From Spirochaetae bacterium HGW-Spirochaetae-3 (lineage in GTDB: Bacteria > Spirochaetota > Spirochaetia > Treponematales > UBA12059): a stretch of 48,205 nt of DNA. The notes below the pieces were generated by a model. The model saw nothing but the letters and a program-made list of their open reading frames with translations. It had not been told where the DNA came from and made no database searches. The stretch's first letter is position 1; the number at the start of each line of letters is the position of its first letter. The DNA is taken from assembly GCA_002839315.1 (NCBI GenBank), contig PGXV01000014.1:1-48205 (forward strand), given 5' to 3'. The position numbers and the translations under genes are program-made. Shown here one piece after another: positions 35,061-43,659 of the stretch.

Positions 35061-36320
35061 TCAAGGCCGAATGGCAACTTTCCGCAAGGCAGGAAGGAAG
35101 CGAGACCTCGACAGGCACCGTAGCGCGATGATGGCGGATAGGATGCGGGCTTCGAGGCCAATCTCTTGTATTCCCAGTCCCCCGCCGACGACTACCACAA
35201 GGCTCAAGATCCCGGCGATGAGGAAGACGCAGGAAGTCGGCATGGCGCGCTTTCGTCCGGCAAGGATAAGTGCAACTAGGGCGAGCGGATTCATCCAAAA
35301 CAGGTTCAGGTTCCACGCCGTCTCCGCGTACCCGGCTAGAAGCCAGAAGGCGACGATGACCAAGGCTCCGAGGAAGCTAGCCGAGAACAATCCAGCATCG
35401 AGTATTCGCGCCAACCAGCTCGAGGGTCGGAAGGATGCGACGATGGCGAGCGCACCCAAGATGAGGATGATGATCCAAGGCGCGCGTGTGTCCTGTAGCT
35501 CCGCACCGTTCCGGGAAGTATGTACGGTGATCGCCTCGATTACCGCTGGACGGCTTCCCGCCGCGTCAACAACTACGCTCATCGCGACCAGGTTCCGAAG
35601 CTGGTCGGGCAGGAATGGCCCCATTTCTAAAGCACTCTTCTCTGCGCTCGGACCCAGCATGAGATCGACCCAGAGTGATAACCATGGGTTGTGTTGGAGA
35701 GCGCGGCGGAGGTGGTCCCGCGTCGTGCCTTCCAAGACGCCTGCTTCTCGCTGAGAAGTCAAGGTGAGCTGAGTTCCGAGCCGCAGCCAAGGCCGAGTCG
35801 CGCAGTTATCGGTGAAGTAACGATAGTTGTAGGTATTCCTTTCGGGCCGAACATCCTCCTCGAGCACTGCGATGATCGCGGCGGCTTCCTCTTTCCCAAA
35901 GGAGAGTACTTGTTCGACTATTGTTCTGTCCTCCACCTGGCTGTAGAACTCATAGGCGTCCGCAGTACGCAGGCGCGCGGCCATGAAAGGCATCTTCCCG
36001 ACCAGCATTCCAAGCGCGAATCTCAGGTCGAAGGGCTCTGCGGAAAGACCGTAGTTATAAAGCAGGTCGGGGCCGCCATTGGGATAGCTGACCCTGATGG
36101 CGGAATGCCCAAACGCGGAGTAGAGGGATCGACCGGGCAGAATGGTGGTAAGCGCGATTCTTGGCCCCCCTTCCGATACATCGCGTTGAGCCGCCAAGGG
36201 ATTCGCGGTTGCGTTCCCGAGATGGGCGCACATGAATAGCATAAACAAAAGACTCCTGTGCCACGAACCTGCCTTCCACGCCCCCTTCTGTGCTCTGGCG
36301 CTTTTTATCCTTCTGCTCAA
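35061..36320 (-). CDS. DUF4105 (Lnb N-terminal periplasmic-type) membrane protein
   Basis: A 419-residue protein. An N-terminal hydrophobic segment (about 23-42) acts as a signal or anchor. The DUF4105 region (about 50-225) has the family pattern LPGRSLYSAFGHSAIRV, LLYNYG, and NTYNYRYFTDNCATRPWLRL, whose His and Cys resemble a papain-like site. Four hydrophobic helices follow at the C-terminus (about 280-410). In relatives this region is linked to surface glycosidase or lipoprotein processing, with little direct evidence. The start is a TTG at 36320 with GGAGG 4 bases ahead. Its promoter overlaps that of the neighbouring metal operon, which suggests shared control. Confidence 0.78.
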   Translation of the reverse strand: MSRRIKSARAQKGAWKAGSWHRSLLFMLFMCAHLGNATANPLAAQRDVSEGGPRIALTTILPGRSLYSAFGHSAIRVSYPNGGPDLLYNYGLSAEPFDLRFALGMLVGKMPFMAARLRTADAYEFYSQVEDRTIVEQVLSFGKEEAAAIIAVLEEDVRPERNTYNYRYFTDNCATRPWLRLGTQLTLTSQREAGVLEGTTRDHLRRALQHNPWLSLWVDLMLGPSAEKSALEMGPFLPDQLRNLVAMSVVVDAAGSRPAVIEAITVHTSRNGAELQDTRAPWIIILILGALAIVASFRPSSWLARILDAGLFSASFLGALVIVAFWLLAGYAETAWNLNLFWMNPLALVALILAGRKRAMPTSCVFLIAGILSLVVVVGGGLGIQEIGLEARILSAIIALRCLSRSRFLPALRKVAIRP

Positions 36321-36344
36321 CTGGCCTCCCTTCCGCTTGCGTGC

Positions 36345-36397
36345 TTGACAAAGGAGCGGATTGGAGGCATATTACACTTAAACGCTTACTTAATCAA
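36345..36397. promoter_or_regulatory. Divergent overlapping promoters of the second ATPase operon and the DUF4105 gene
   Basis: Plus strand: TTGACA (36345-36350), 17 bases, CATATT (36368-36373). Minus strand: TTGATT (36397-36392), 17 bases, TAATAT (36374-36369). The two -10 boxes share five bases, so polymerase can occupy only one at a time. An inverted repeat GCTT-N8-AAGC (36384-36399) lies downstream of the plus promoter and covers the minus -35, a likely site for the ArsR-type repressor encoded next to it. Confidence 0.7.
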
Positions 36398-36425
36398 GCA
36401 ATCGTTAAAGAGAAGGAGTTCTGAC

Positions 36426-36776
36426 ATGAGCGAGGATCTGTGTAGTCAGCATGGAGTTACCTGCGCAGGGGATGCGGAGAAGCTGCGGTCTTCGCTCCTC
36501 GATATCGCGGGCATATCCGAACTCTTCAAGGCGCTAGCAGACGAGACCCGAACGAGGATCCTGCACCTGCTTGGGCAGCGTGAACTCTGCGTTTGCGACC
36601 TAGCGTTCCTCTTGGAGATGACCCTACCGGCGATATCGCACCACTTGCGATTCCTCAGGGCGCTTCGCCTAGTAAAAAGCAGGAAAGAGGGGAAGATGGT
36701 CTTCTACAGCCTCGAAGATGCCCACGTTCTCGCGCTCATCGAGCAAGCGCGGGAACACTACATCGAACGCGTGTAA
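36426..36776 (+). CDS. ArsR/SmtB family metal-responsive repressor (CadC-like), second copy
   Basis: A 116-residue winged-helix repressor. ELCVCDL (C55, C57) plus N-terminal C6 and C13 match the four-Cys site of CadC for Cd and Pb. The recognition part is LLEMTLPAISHHLRFLRALRLV. The start at 36426 has AAGGAG 7 bases upstream; an in-frame upstream ATG at 36258 lies beyond the promoter and inside the divergent gene. The gene ends 18 bases before the P-type ATPase. Confidence 0.9.
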   Translation: MSEDLCSQHGVTCAGDAEKLRSSLLDIAGISELFKALADETRTRILHLLGQRELCVCDLAFLLEMTLPAISHHLRFLRALRLVKSRKEGKMVFYSLEDAHVLALIEQAREHYIERV

Positions 36777-36794
36777 CGGAAAGGAAGGATAGAC

Positions 36795-38957
36795 ATGGCC
36801 AAATACACCATTCAAGGACTCGATTGCGCATCATGCGCGAACGAGATCGAATGCGAACTGAAGAAAACGCCCGGACTTGAGGACGCCCGTCTGAGCTTCG
36901 CCGCCGGTGTCTTGTACATCGACGAGTCCCAGGAAACACGGGCACGGGAAATCATCGAGCGAATGGAACCGGGGGTCACCATCAGCTCGTCACGCTCGTC
37001 GCCTAAACGTGGAAACGGACACGAGCATGCCGACGAAAACGGACATGAACACGGTCACGACCACGGTGGCGAGACCTTCGGGAAGGGCACGCTGATCCGC
37101 ATCGGCATCGCCGCAGCGCTATTCGGTATCGGTACCTTATTCAACGAGGCGTTGCATGTGACGCCCTTCTCGATCGCCGAGTACGCTGTCCTGATCGCGG
37201 CCTACATGCTTGTTGGAGCACCGGTACTCTGGTCAGCAGCGAGAAGCATCGCGCGCGGGCAGGTCTTCAACGAGATGTTCCTCATGAGCGTGGCGACCAT
37301 CGGGGCGATCTTGATCCACCAGCTCCCGGAAGCCGTTGGCGTCATGCTCTTTTACTCCGTCGGGGAATACCTTCAGGACAGGGCGGTCGACAAGTCCCGC
37401 CGTTCGATCTCCGCCCTCATGGATCTGCGTCCCGATTTCGCGAGAGTGGTTGTCGGCTCCGAACGCCGCGAGGTGAGCCCCGAGGAAATCAAGGTCGGGG
37501 ACCTCATCGAAGTACTCCCCGGCGAACGCATCCCGCTCGATGGCTCGGTGGTCGAAGGCTCATCCTTCGTCAACACGGCCTCGCTCACCGGCGAATCGGT
37601 GCCGCGCAAGGTCGAGTCAGGCGACAGCGTCCTGGGTGGATTCGTGAACGACGAGGGAAGAATCGTCGTCCAGGTCGAAAAGGAATTCAGTCAAGGCGCG
37701 GCGGCCAGGATCCTCGAACTCGTGGAAAACGCCTCTGCGCAAAAGGCACCCACGGAGAGATTCATCACGCGCTTCGCCGCGATCTACACTCCGGCGGTCG
37801 TCGTCGTGGCCGCGCTCATCGCCTTCGTCCCGCCGCTCCTGGTTCCCGGCGCAAGGCTCGAGGATTGGGTGTACCGGGCTCTCGTCATGCTGGTGATTTC
37901 CTGCCCCTGCGCTTTGGTCATCTCGATCCCGCTCGGGTACTTCGGAGGAATCGGCGGGGCCTCCAAGAACAAGCTCCTCATCAAGGGCGGCAACTACATA
38001 GATGCCCTCACAAAGGTCGACACGGTGGTCTTCGACAAGACCGGGACCCTCACCGAAGGCGTCTTCACTGTGGTAAAGGTCGAGACTCGCAATGGCTTCA
38101 CGAAGGAAGAACTCCTCGAATGGGCGGCCGCGGCGGAATCGAGTTCCTCGCACCCCATCGCACGCTCGATCAAGGACGCCGCGGGCGGCGTGAAGGACAA
38201 GGCGAGCGATATAATCGAGGTGAAGGGGCATGGAGTACTTGCGAAGGTCGAGGGGCGCAATATCGCGATAGGCAACGACCGACTGATGCACCGCGAGAAT
38301 ATCGTCCATGCGGATTGCGATACTGAGGGAACGGTCGCCTTCGTCGCGGTCGACGGCGTATACGCGGGTCACATCGTCATCTCTGACAAGGTCAAGCCTA
38401 ATGCGGCCGACACCGTCGCGGAGCTGAAGGCCCTCGGGGTACGCAAGGTCGTGATGCTCACCGGCGACGACAAGACTGTCGCCAGAAAAGTCGCGAACGA
38501 AGTCGGACTCGACGCCTTCTACGCCGAGCTCCTCCCGGACGGCAAGGTGGCGAAACTCGAAGCGCTGGAAAAGGATCCGGCCAGGCGGGGCGCCGTGGTA
38601 TTCGTCGGTGACGGCATGAACGACGCCCCCGTGCTCGTGAGGTCGGACGTCGGCTTCGCGATGGGAGGACTCGGGTCCGACGCGGCTATCGAAGCGGCGG
38701 ACGTCGTGGTCATGGACGACCATATCGCGCGCATCCCCCTCGCCATCAGGATCTCGAGATTCACCCGCCGTGTCGTCGTCCAGAACATCGCCATGGCCTT
38801 GGTGGTCAAGGCGGTCTTCCTGAGCCTCGGCGCCCTTGGTGTGGCGAACATGTGGGAAGCCGTCATCGGCGACGTAGGCGTCTCCATCCTGGCGGTCCTC
38901 AACTCGGTGAGGACTTCGGGATATGCCCGTAGGCAGCGCGATGGCGCGGGAAGCTAG
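36795..38957 (+). CDS. zntA: P1B-type Zn/Cd/Pb-translocating ATPase with His-rich linker
   Basis: A 720-residue exporter. One N-terminal metal-binding domain (LDCASCANEIECEL) is followed by a His-rich stretch GHEHADENGHEHGHDHGG (about 76-93), which would bind Zn or Ni. The core has TGESVPRKV, the ion site ISCPCALVISIP, DKTGTLTEG, SSHPIARSI and GDGMNDAPVLV; the last helix has GDVGVS. GGAAGGA precedes the start. It differs from the ATPase at 32204 in the N-terminus and through most of the sequence, so it is not a recent duplicate. It is followed after 4 bases by the transglutaminase-like gene. Confidence 0.94.
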   Translation: MAKYTIQGLDCASCANEIECELKKTPGLEDARLSFAAGVLYIDESQETRAREIIERMEPGVTISSSRSSPKRGNGHEHADENGHEHGHDHGGETFGKGTLIRIGIAAALFGIGTLFNEALHVTPFSIAEYAVLIAAYMLVGAPVLWSAARSIARGQVFNEMFLMSVATIGAILIHQLPEAVGVMLFYSVGEYLQDRAVDKSRRSISALMDLRPDFARVVVGSERREVSPEEIKVGDLIEVLPGERIPLDGSVVEGSSFVNTASLTGESVPRKVESGDSVLGGFVNDEGRIVVQVEKEFSQGAAARILELVENASAQKAPTERFITRFAAIYTPAVVVVAALIAFVPPLLVPGARLEDWVYRALVMLVISCPCALVISIPLGYFGGIGGASKNKLLIKGGNYIDALTKVDTVVFDKTGTLTEGVFTVVKVETRNGFTKEELLEWAAAAESSSSHPIARSIKDAAGGVKDKASDIIEVKGHGVLAKVEGRNIAIGNDRLMHRENIVHADCDTEGTVAFVAVDGVYAGHIVISDKVKPNAADTVAELKALGVRKVVMLTGDDKTVARKVANEVGLDAFYAELLPDGKVAKLEALEKDPARRGAVVFVGDGMNDAPVLVRSDVGFAMGGLGSDAAIEAADVVVMDDHIARIPLAIRISRFTRRVVVQNIAMALVVKAVFLSLGALGVANMWEAVIGDVGVSILAVLNSVRTSGYARRQRDGAGS

Positions 38958-38961
38958 TGCC

Positions 38962-39573
38962 ATGGACGAGCTGCTCGAGAATACCGCTCTCGTGGATTAC
39001 GATCATCCATCGATCCGCGACCTCGTCGCAGGCCGTGGCTGGGTCGCGCTCGACGAAGAAGCGAAGATTCGGAACGCCTACGACTTCGTCCGCGATGAAA
39101 TACCCTTCGGCTACAACAAGGACGACGCGATCCCGGCCTCCCGGGTCCTGGCGCGCCTCCAGAAGGGAGCTCTGAGTGGCATCTGGTATCTCCTCGCCCC
39201 ACGGGAGATCGTTCATAGCTGGGTAGAGGTATCCATTTCGGGGCGATGGATCAATATCGAAGGCTTCATACTCGATATGCCCTACCTCCGTTCGGTTCAA
39301 CGAAAATTCCCCGAAGCCCGAGGGTCCTTCTGCGGCTTTGGCATAGCTACCGATTGCTTCGAATCACCGATGGTCGAATGGACCGGCGGCGATACGTATA
39401 TCCAGAAAGAGGGGATCGTCCGGGATTTCGGAGTATTCGATACGCCCGATGCCTTTTTTAAGGAACACGCGCAAAACCTTAGCTTCCTAAAGAAGCTGGT
39501 ATACAAGTCGATCACCAGGCATGCGATGAATGCCCGAGTCTTCCGGATACGCAGCGGGATGGCGACGAAGTGA
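38962..39573 (+). CDS. Transglutaminase-like protein missing its catalytic segment
   Basis: A 203-residue protein of the transglutaminase-like group with DEIPFGYNKDDAIPASRVLA (about 46-65), HSWVEVSISGRWINIEGF and GGDTYIQKEGI. In full-length relatives, as I know the family, a stretch with the catalytic Cys (GQCNTKG type) and about 30-35 residues lies between SRVLA and LQKGA. Here VLA is joined directly to RLQKGALSG in frame, so the Cys is absent and only His (HSW) and Asp remain. The enzyme is probably inactive, or the gene is the product of a deletion or a mis-assembly. A second partial copy lies at the window end. The next gene starts inside its stop codon (GTGA). Confidence 0.75.
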   Translation: MDELLENTALVDYDHPSIRDLVAGRGWVALDEEAKIRNAYDFVRDEIPFGYNKDDAIPASRVLARLQKGALSGIWYLLAPREIVHSWVEVSISGRWINIEGFILDMPYLRSVQRKFPEARGSFCGFGIATDCFESPMVEWTGGDTYIQKEGIVRDFGVFDTPDAFFKEHAQNLSFLKKLVYKSITRHAMNARVFRIRSGMATK

Positions 39574-40304
39574 CCGGGGAGATATTCGATCCGACGAAGG
39601 AAGCGGAGCGGATACTCATCGTGGAGGACGATACTGCAATCGCGCAGGGTCTCGAATATCAATTGCGAAATGAGCGATATAGGGTTTTCCTTGCGAAGAA
39701 CGGCAAGGAAGCGCTGCAATCCATCCAAAGGGACGATCCGCAGCTGATATTGCTCGATATCAGGCTTCCTGACATGAGCGGTTTCGATATCTGCAAGATT
39801 ATCAGGGCCGAAGGCCGCACAATTCCCATATTGATCCTGTCGGCCCTCGACGGAGAATCCGATCGCGTATTAGGCCTCGAGCTAGGGGCGGACGATTACG
39901 TCTCCAAGCCATACAAACTGAGAGAGGTGATAGCCAGGATCAGGAGCGCGCTGCGGCGCAGCCAATGCTACCTCGGTACGCAATACGCGTCGAGCTCGTT
40001 CGCGTTCGGAGATATTCGCATCGATTTCGCGAAGCTGCGGATAATGAGGGGCGACCGCCCTGTTTCCATGACTCCGGCGGAATTTCACCTGGTTCGGATG
40101 CTGACTTCGACCCCAGGCATGGTTTATTCAAGAGAGATGCTCATCCAAGCAATATACGGGGAATCCCGCTTTCAGGAGGCGCGTTCCATCGACGTCCACA
40201 TGCATCATATTCGCAACAAGCTCGAAGCCGATCCGAAGCATCCCCAATGGTTCCTGACCGTCTATGGATTCGGCTACCGTTTCGCCGACAAAGCGGAGCG
40301 ATGA
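39570..40304 (+). CDS. OmpR-family response regulator
   Basis: A 244-residue regulator with a receiver domain and a winged-helix DNA-binding domain. The receiver shows the acidic pair in ILIVEDDTAIAQ, the phosphorylated Asp in LILLDIRLPDMSG and Lys in YVSKPYK. The effector domain ends with the typical IRNKLEADP and VYGFGYRF. The start is a GTG overlapping the stop of the upstream gene by GTGA, and the end overlaps the kinase gene by ATGA. It probably controls local metal or envelope genes together with the following kinase. Confidence 0.93.
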   Translation: MTGEIFDPTKEAERILIVEDDTAIAQGLEYQLRNERYRVFLAKNGKEALQSIQRDDPQLILLDIRLPDMSGFDICKIIRAEGRTIPILILSALDGESDRVLGLELGADDYVSKPYKLREVIARIRSALRRSQCYLGTQYASSSFAFGDIRIDFAKLRIMRGDRPVSMTPAEFHLVRMLTSTPGMVYSREMLIQAIYGESRFQEARSIDVHMHHIRNKLEADPKHPQWFLTVYGFGYRFADKAER

Positions 40305-41944
40305 GGACGATGCGGATCGGGCGGAAACTGCTGATCGGCTATTTTATCATGGCATTGGTCACGCTCGCGGCGAGCAGCGGAGTTTCCTTCATATTGATTG
40401 AAAGGTACCTGAATGAGCATGAGCGCGAACAGCTCGATTTCAACGTAAAGAATCTCGCCGGACAGATCGCGCCCCTGATGATTCCCACGATGCAGGTCGA
40501 GCGCTTGAAGGACATGGTCGGGATATTGTCGCTATTCGGGGATTTCCGTACGGTAGTGCTCGACAAAAACAGGAACATGGTCATCCAATCCGCTGGCGCT
40601 GATAATGCCATGGCATTCGGCGCTCCGAGCGGAGCCGAGCAGCGTTTCCAGGATACGATCTTCGCGGGGCTTCCCCTCAAGAATACCGAGAAAGTGCTCA
40701 TCGGGCAGGAACCGTCGGGAATTATATGGCATATATCTAGGACTTCCGCGGGCGCGGGAAGTGTAATCGACCTCCGCTACCTTTGTACCTTGGGTACTGG
40801 GAATCAATTCGCTGAGCCTGCGAATGACTTGGCTCTCCGCAACGAGGCGATCGGCGTCAAGACCATCGATAGCTACAATGGCTCTGTTGTTGCCGAAATC
40901 GACGGACCAGCCGCGGTGGCAGGCTATTTGGTGCTATGGCACGTGAACGATCATGTCTCGTCCACGCTACAGTATTTCGGGGCTACGATGCTCGCGACCG
41001 CTGCCGCGGCGGTCTTCCTCGCGACCCTGCTCGGATTCTCGATGAGTAGGGGAATAGTAAAGTCGCTGAAAACCTTCGGTCGGCAAGCGGAAAAGATCGA
41101 AGCAGGCGATTTCAAGGCAAGGGCTACTGTGCCATCCGAGAGTATCCTCGAGATTCGGGAGCTCGCCTCCGGCTTCGATAGGATGGTTTCGACGATCGAG
41201 ATTATGATCCAAGAGAGGGATGCCGACCGAACCGCGCTTCGTAGGTTCGTCGCGGATGCGTCCCACGAGATAAGGACTCCGCTCAGCGCCATATCGAATT
41301 TCGTCGAATTGCTGCAGGGCGCGGCGGCGGAGGATCAAGGCGCTCGTAAGCGATTCCTGTCGGAATGCGAACGACAGGTCGACAGGCTGAACTGGATCAA
41401 CAAGAACCTTCTCGATCTCGCAAGACTCGACTCCGGGATTCAAGTTCTCAACCTGCGCGATTATGGCGTTTCTGACCTTATCCGGGAGGCGATATCGCTA
41501 TCCGCGGCTCGTTTTCCATCGAGAGTGATCGAGGAGAAAATCCCCGATGGAGGCTTGGTCGCGCATTGTGATCGAGAATGGATTCTTGTCGCGCTCTGCA
41601 ACCTCATAGACAATGCCCTCAAGTATTCTTCAGAAGATCGCCGGGTCGAAGTAGGCGCGGCTCTTGGGAAGGAAGGTCGAATCCTGGAGTTGTGGATTCG
41701 CGATGACGGCGAGGGGATAGCCGGGGAGGATCTGCCTCACATTTTCAAGCGCTTCTATCGCGGAAAGACGGGAAAATCCGGGAGCGGCCTCGGTCTGGCC
41801 ATGGCGGAGAGCATCGTCGGACTCCATGGGGGGAGCATTGCCGTCGCCACCGAAATAGATATCGGGAGCAGGTTTTCAATCCTCCTTCCGGTCGTAGCTG
41901 TGCCTGCCGGGCATCCCGATTATTTCGAAACGTTAATATTTTGA
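40301..41944 (+). CDS. Membrane sensor histidine kinase
   Basis: A 547-residue kinase and partner of the regulator just upstream. TM1 lies at about 10-32 and TM2 at about 222-246, enclosing an external sensor of about 190 residues. A HAMP domain follows, with VKSLKTFGRQAEKIEAGDF. The HisKA motif is DASHEIRTPLSAI (His near 325). The ATPase domain has the N box LIDNALKYSS, then DDGEGIAGEDLPHIF, FKRFYRGKTGKSG and GSGLGLAMAESIV. All catalytic motifs are intact. The start at 40301 overlaps the regulator's stop (ATGA). The signal is unknown; metal or envelope stress is suggested only by context. Confidence 0.93.
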   Translation: MRTMRIGRKLLIGYFIMALVTLAASSGVSFILIERYLNEHEREQLDFNVKNLAGQIAPLMIPTMQVERLKDMVGILSLFGDFRTVVLDKNRNMVIQSAGADNAMAFGAPSGAEQRFQDTIFAGLPLKNTEKVLIGQEPSGIIWHISRTSAGAGSVIDLRYLCTLGTGNQFAEPANDLALRNEAIGVKTIDSYNGSVVAEIDGPAAVAGYLVLWHVNDHVSSTLQYFGATMLATAAAAVFLATLLGFSMSRGIVKSLKTFGRQAEKIEAGDFKARATVPSESILEIRELASGFDRMVSTIEIMIQERDADRTALRRFVADASHEIRTPLSAISNFVELLQGAAAEDQGARKRFLSECERQVDRLNWINKNLLDLARLDSGIQVLNLRDYGVSDLIREAISLSAARFPSRVIEEKIPDGGLVAHCDREWILVALCNLIDNALKYSSEDRRVEVGAALGKEGRILELWIRDDGEGIAGEDLPHIFKRFYRGKTGKSGSGLGLAMAESIVGLHGGSIAVATEIDIGSRFSILLPVVAVPAGHPDYFETLIF

Positions 41945-42042
41945 AAACAAGTACAAAGTAATCTTAGTCTATTATCCATTCAACCGATATGACGCGCAGG
42001 ATCCGCGAGCGTCTTATACAGTTTTCGTTGAATGGAGAAGCC

Positions 42043-43587
42043 ATGAAGATCGCAATACGTGCAATGGATAGAAAAGAAAAAGCAGTGTTGATCACGAACG
42101 GCGCAAATCTAGCCCTTGTCGGGCTGAAGCTTTTCCTATCCGGGGTTTCAGGTAGCGTAGCCCTCAGGGCCAGCGCTTGGCATTCGATAGGCGACGTGTT
42201 CTCGGCTGGCCTCGTATTCGCGGGATACATCGCGGCGAGAATCCTTTCCGGCAAGAAGGGACGGCTCGTCGCCAGCATCGAGAACGGAATAGCCTTGGCC
42301 ATCTCAGGACTGATATTTTACATGGCTTTCGATATCTACAGGGAGGCAGCCTCGGGCAGTCCTGCCGCCGACCTTCGGAATATCTGGCCAGTTACGATCG
42401 CTTCGCTCGCAACGATCGCGATTACCTACTTCACCGCGAGATACAAGGAGTATGTGGGGCGGGCGACGGATTCGATCAGCCTCGTCGCGAGCGGCTATCA
42501 CTCGCGCCTCGACCTCTACGCATCCATCCTTGTCATTGTCAGCCTCGCGTCGTCAGCCCTCGGGCTCGGAGCCCTCGATCGCTTCGCCGCTTTGGTCGTA
42601 TGCCTCCTCGTCGCGATCTCCGGATGGGAGATAGCCTCGCATGCGATCATGGCGTTGACGAGGGGGAACGATCCCGAAAGAGACGCTTCGAGCACGCTTA
42701 TCCATGCACGGATACAAGGTGCGATAAAGGCCGGAGTTGCCATCTTCGGCGTCTTCACCCTACTGAGCGGCTTCACGACTGTTCAGCCTGGAGAGAGCGG
42801 TATCGTGAGGCGCTTCGGACGAACGGTCCGGGATGTTAAGCCGGGCCTCGCGTACAGGCTGCCTTACATTGAGAGACTTGACAAGGTCGCTACCGGAGAA
42901 CTGAGGCAGGTGCGGATCGGCTCCACGCTGGTGTTGACGGGAGATACCAATATCGTGGACGTGGATATGCGCGTCCAATACCGGGTAAGGGATCCGAGGC
43001 AATTCCTTTTCGGAGTGATCCGGCCCGAGGAGCTCGTGGCTAGGAGCGCGGAGGCCGCCATGAGGGAGGCCGTTGCCACCAGGAAGGTGGATGACCTCCT
43101 GGTAGGAAGCCGCGCCGAGATTATCGATAGTGTCGAACTCGAGACGCAAGCGATCCTAGAAGCGAACGCCGCAGGCATCGCAATCGCCTCGGTGCAACTG
43201 GTATCGGTTGCCCCTCCGGCCGACGTGGCGGAGGCGTTCCGCGATGTCGCTAGCGCCAAGGAAGACAAGAGCACCTATATAAGCGAAGCCATAGCCTACC
43301 GTAACGAGATCCTACCCGCTACTCGCGGGGAATCCGCGAAGACAGTCCTTTCGGCCGAGGCCGAGACGAGGAGGAAAATCGACGCCTCCCGGGGCGAGGC
43401 CGATCGCTTCGCCCTTAGGGTGTCGGCCTATGGCTCATCTCCTGAGGTCGCTCGCACCCGGCTGTACATCGAATCCATGGAGAAGGCTCTTCCGAAAGCG
43501 AGGAAGTACATCGTGGATCCTCGGGTAGCAGGCGCCCCAACACAGCTATGGATCTCGCGGGATGCCGTGAATTCGCAGGCACGCTAG
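42043..43587 (+). CDS. Cation diffusion facilitator fused to an HflK-like SPFH domain
   Basis: A 514-residue chimera. Residues about 10-215 are a CDF metal exporter core with six membrane helices. Its ion site is complete: H47 and D51 (WHSIGD) in helix 2 and H153 and D157 (YHSRLD) in helix 5, the His/Asp pattern of Zn exporters. The usual cytoplasmic CDF domain is absent. From about 225 the chain runs into an HflK-like protein: a membrane helix (AGVAIFGVFTLLSGF), then TVQPGESGIVRRFGR, SPFH core (YRVRDPRQFLF, LLVGSRAEI) and a C-terminal coiled coil (about 420-480). HflK normally surrounds the FtsH protease in the membrane. The start at 42043 follows GGAG; a further ATG at 41989 lacks one. The domain order is visible in one open frame with no sign of frameshift. 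Confidence 0.88.
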   Translation: MKIAIRAMDRKEKAVLITNGANLALVGLKLFLSGVSGSVALRASAWHSIGDVFSAGLVFAGYIAARILSGKKGRLVASIENGIALAISGLIFYMAFDIYREAASGSPAADLRNIWPVTIASLATIAITYFTARYKEYVGRATDSISLVASGYHSRLDLYASILVIVSLASSALGLGALDRFAALVVCLLVAISGWEIASHAIMALTRGNDPERDASSTLIHARIQGAIKAGVAIFGVFTLLSGFTTVQPGESGIVRRFGRTVRDVKPGLAYRLPYIERLDKVATGELRQVRIGSTLVLTGDTNIVDVDMRVQYRVRDPRQFLFGVIRPEELVARSAEAAMREAVATRKVDDLLVGSRAEIIDSVELETQAILEANAAGIAIASVQLVSVAPPADVAEAFRDVASAKEDKSTYISEAIAYRNEILPATRGESAKTVLSAEAETRRKIDASRGEADRFALRVSAYGSSPEVARTRLYIESMEKALPKARKYIVDPRVAGAPTQLWISRDAVNSQAR

Positions 43588-43606
43588 AAGCAAGAACCAG
43601 AAGCTG

Positions 43607-43629
43607 CGGGGAGGGCTTAGCTCTTCCCG
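43607..43629 (+). other. Hairpin between the CDF-HflK and HflC genes
   Basis: A 10-bp stem (CGGGGAGGGC/GCTCTTCCCG, two G-T pairs) with loop TTA and no T run. It would lie in the operon mRNA just upstream of the hflC ribosome-binding site and may adjust relative expression or RNA stability. Confidence 0.35.
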
Positions 43630-43659
43630 GAAAACAGATCCCCTGAACCGGAGGAATAC

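Noticed and set aside
43588-43659. The hairpin after the CDF-HflK gene as an operon-ending terminator
   Set aside because: There is no T run on the plus strand and hflC follows directly with a good ribosome-binding site, so it was listed only as an internal hairpin.
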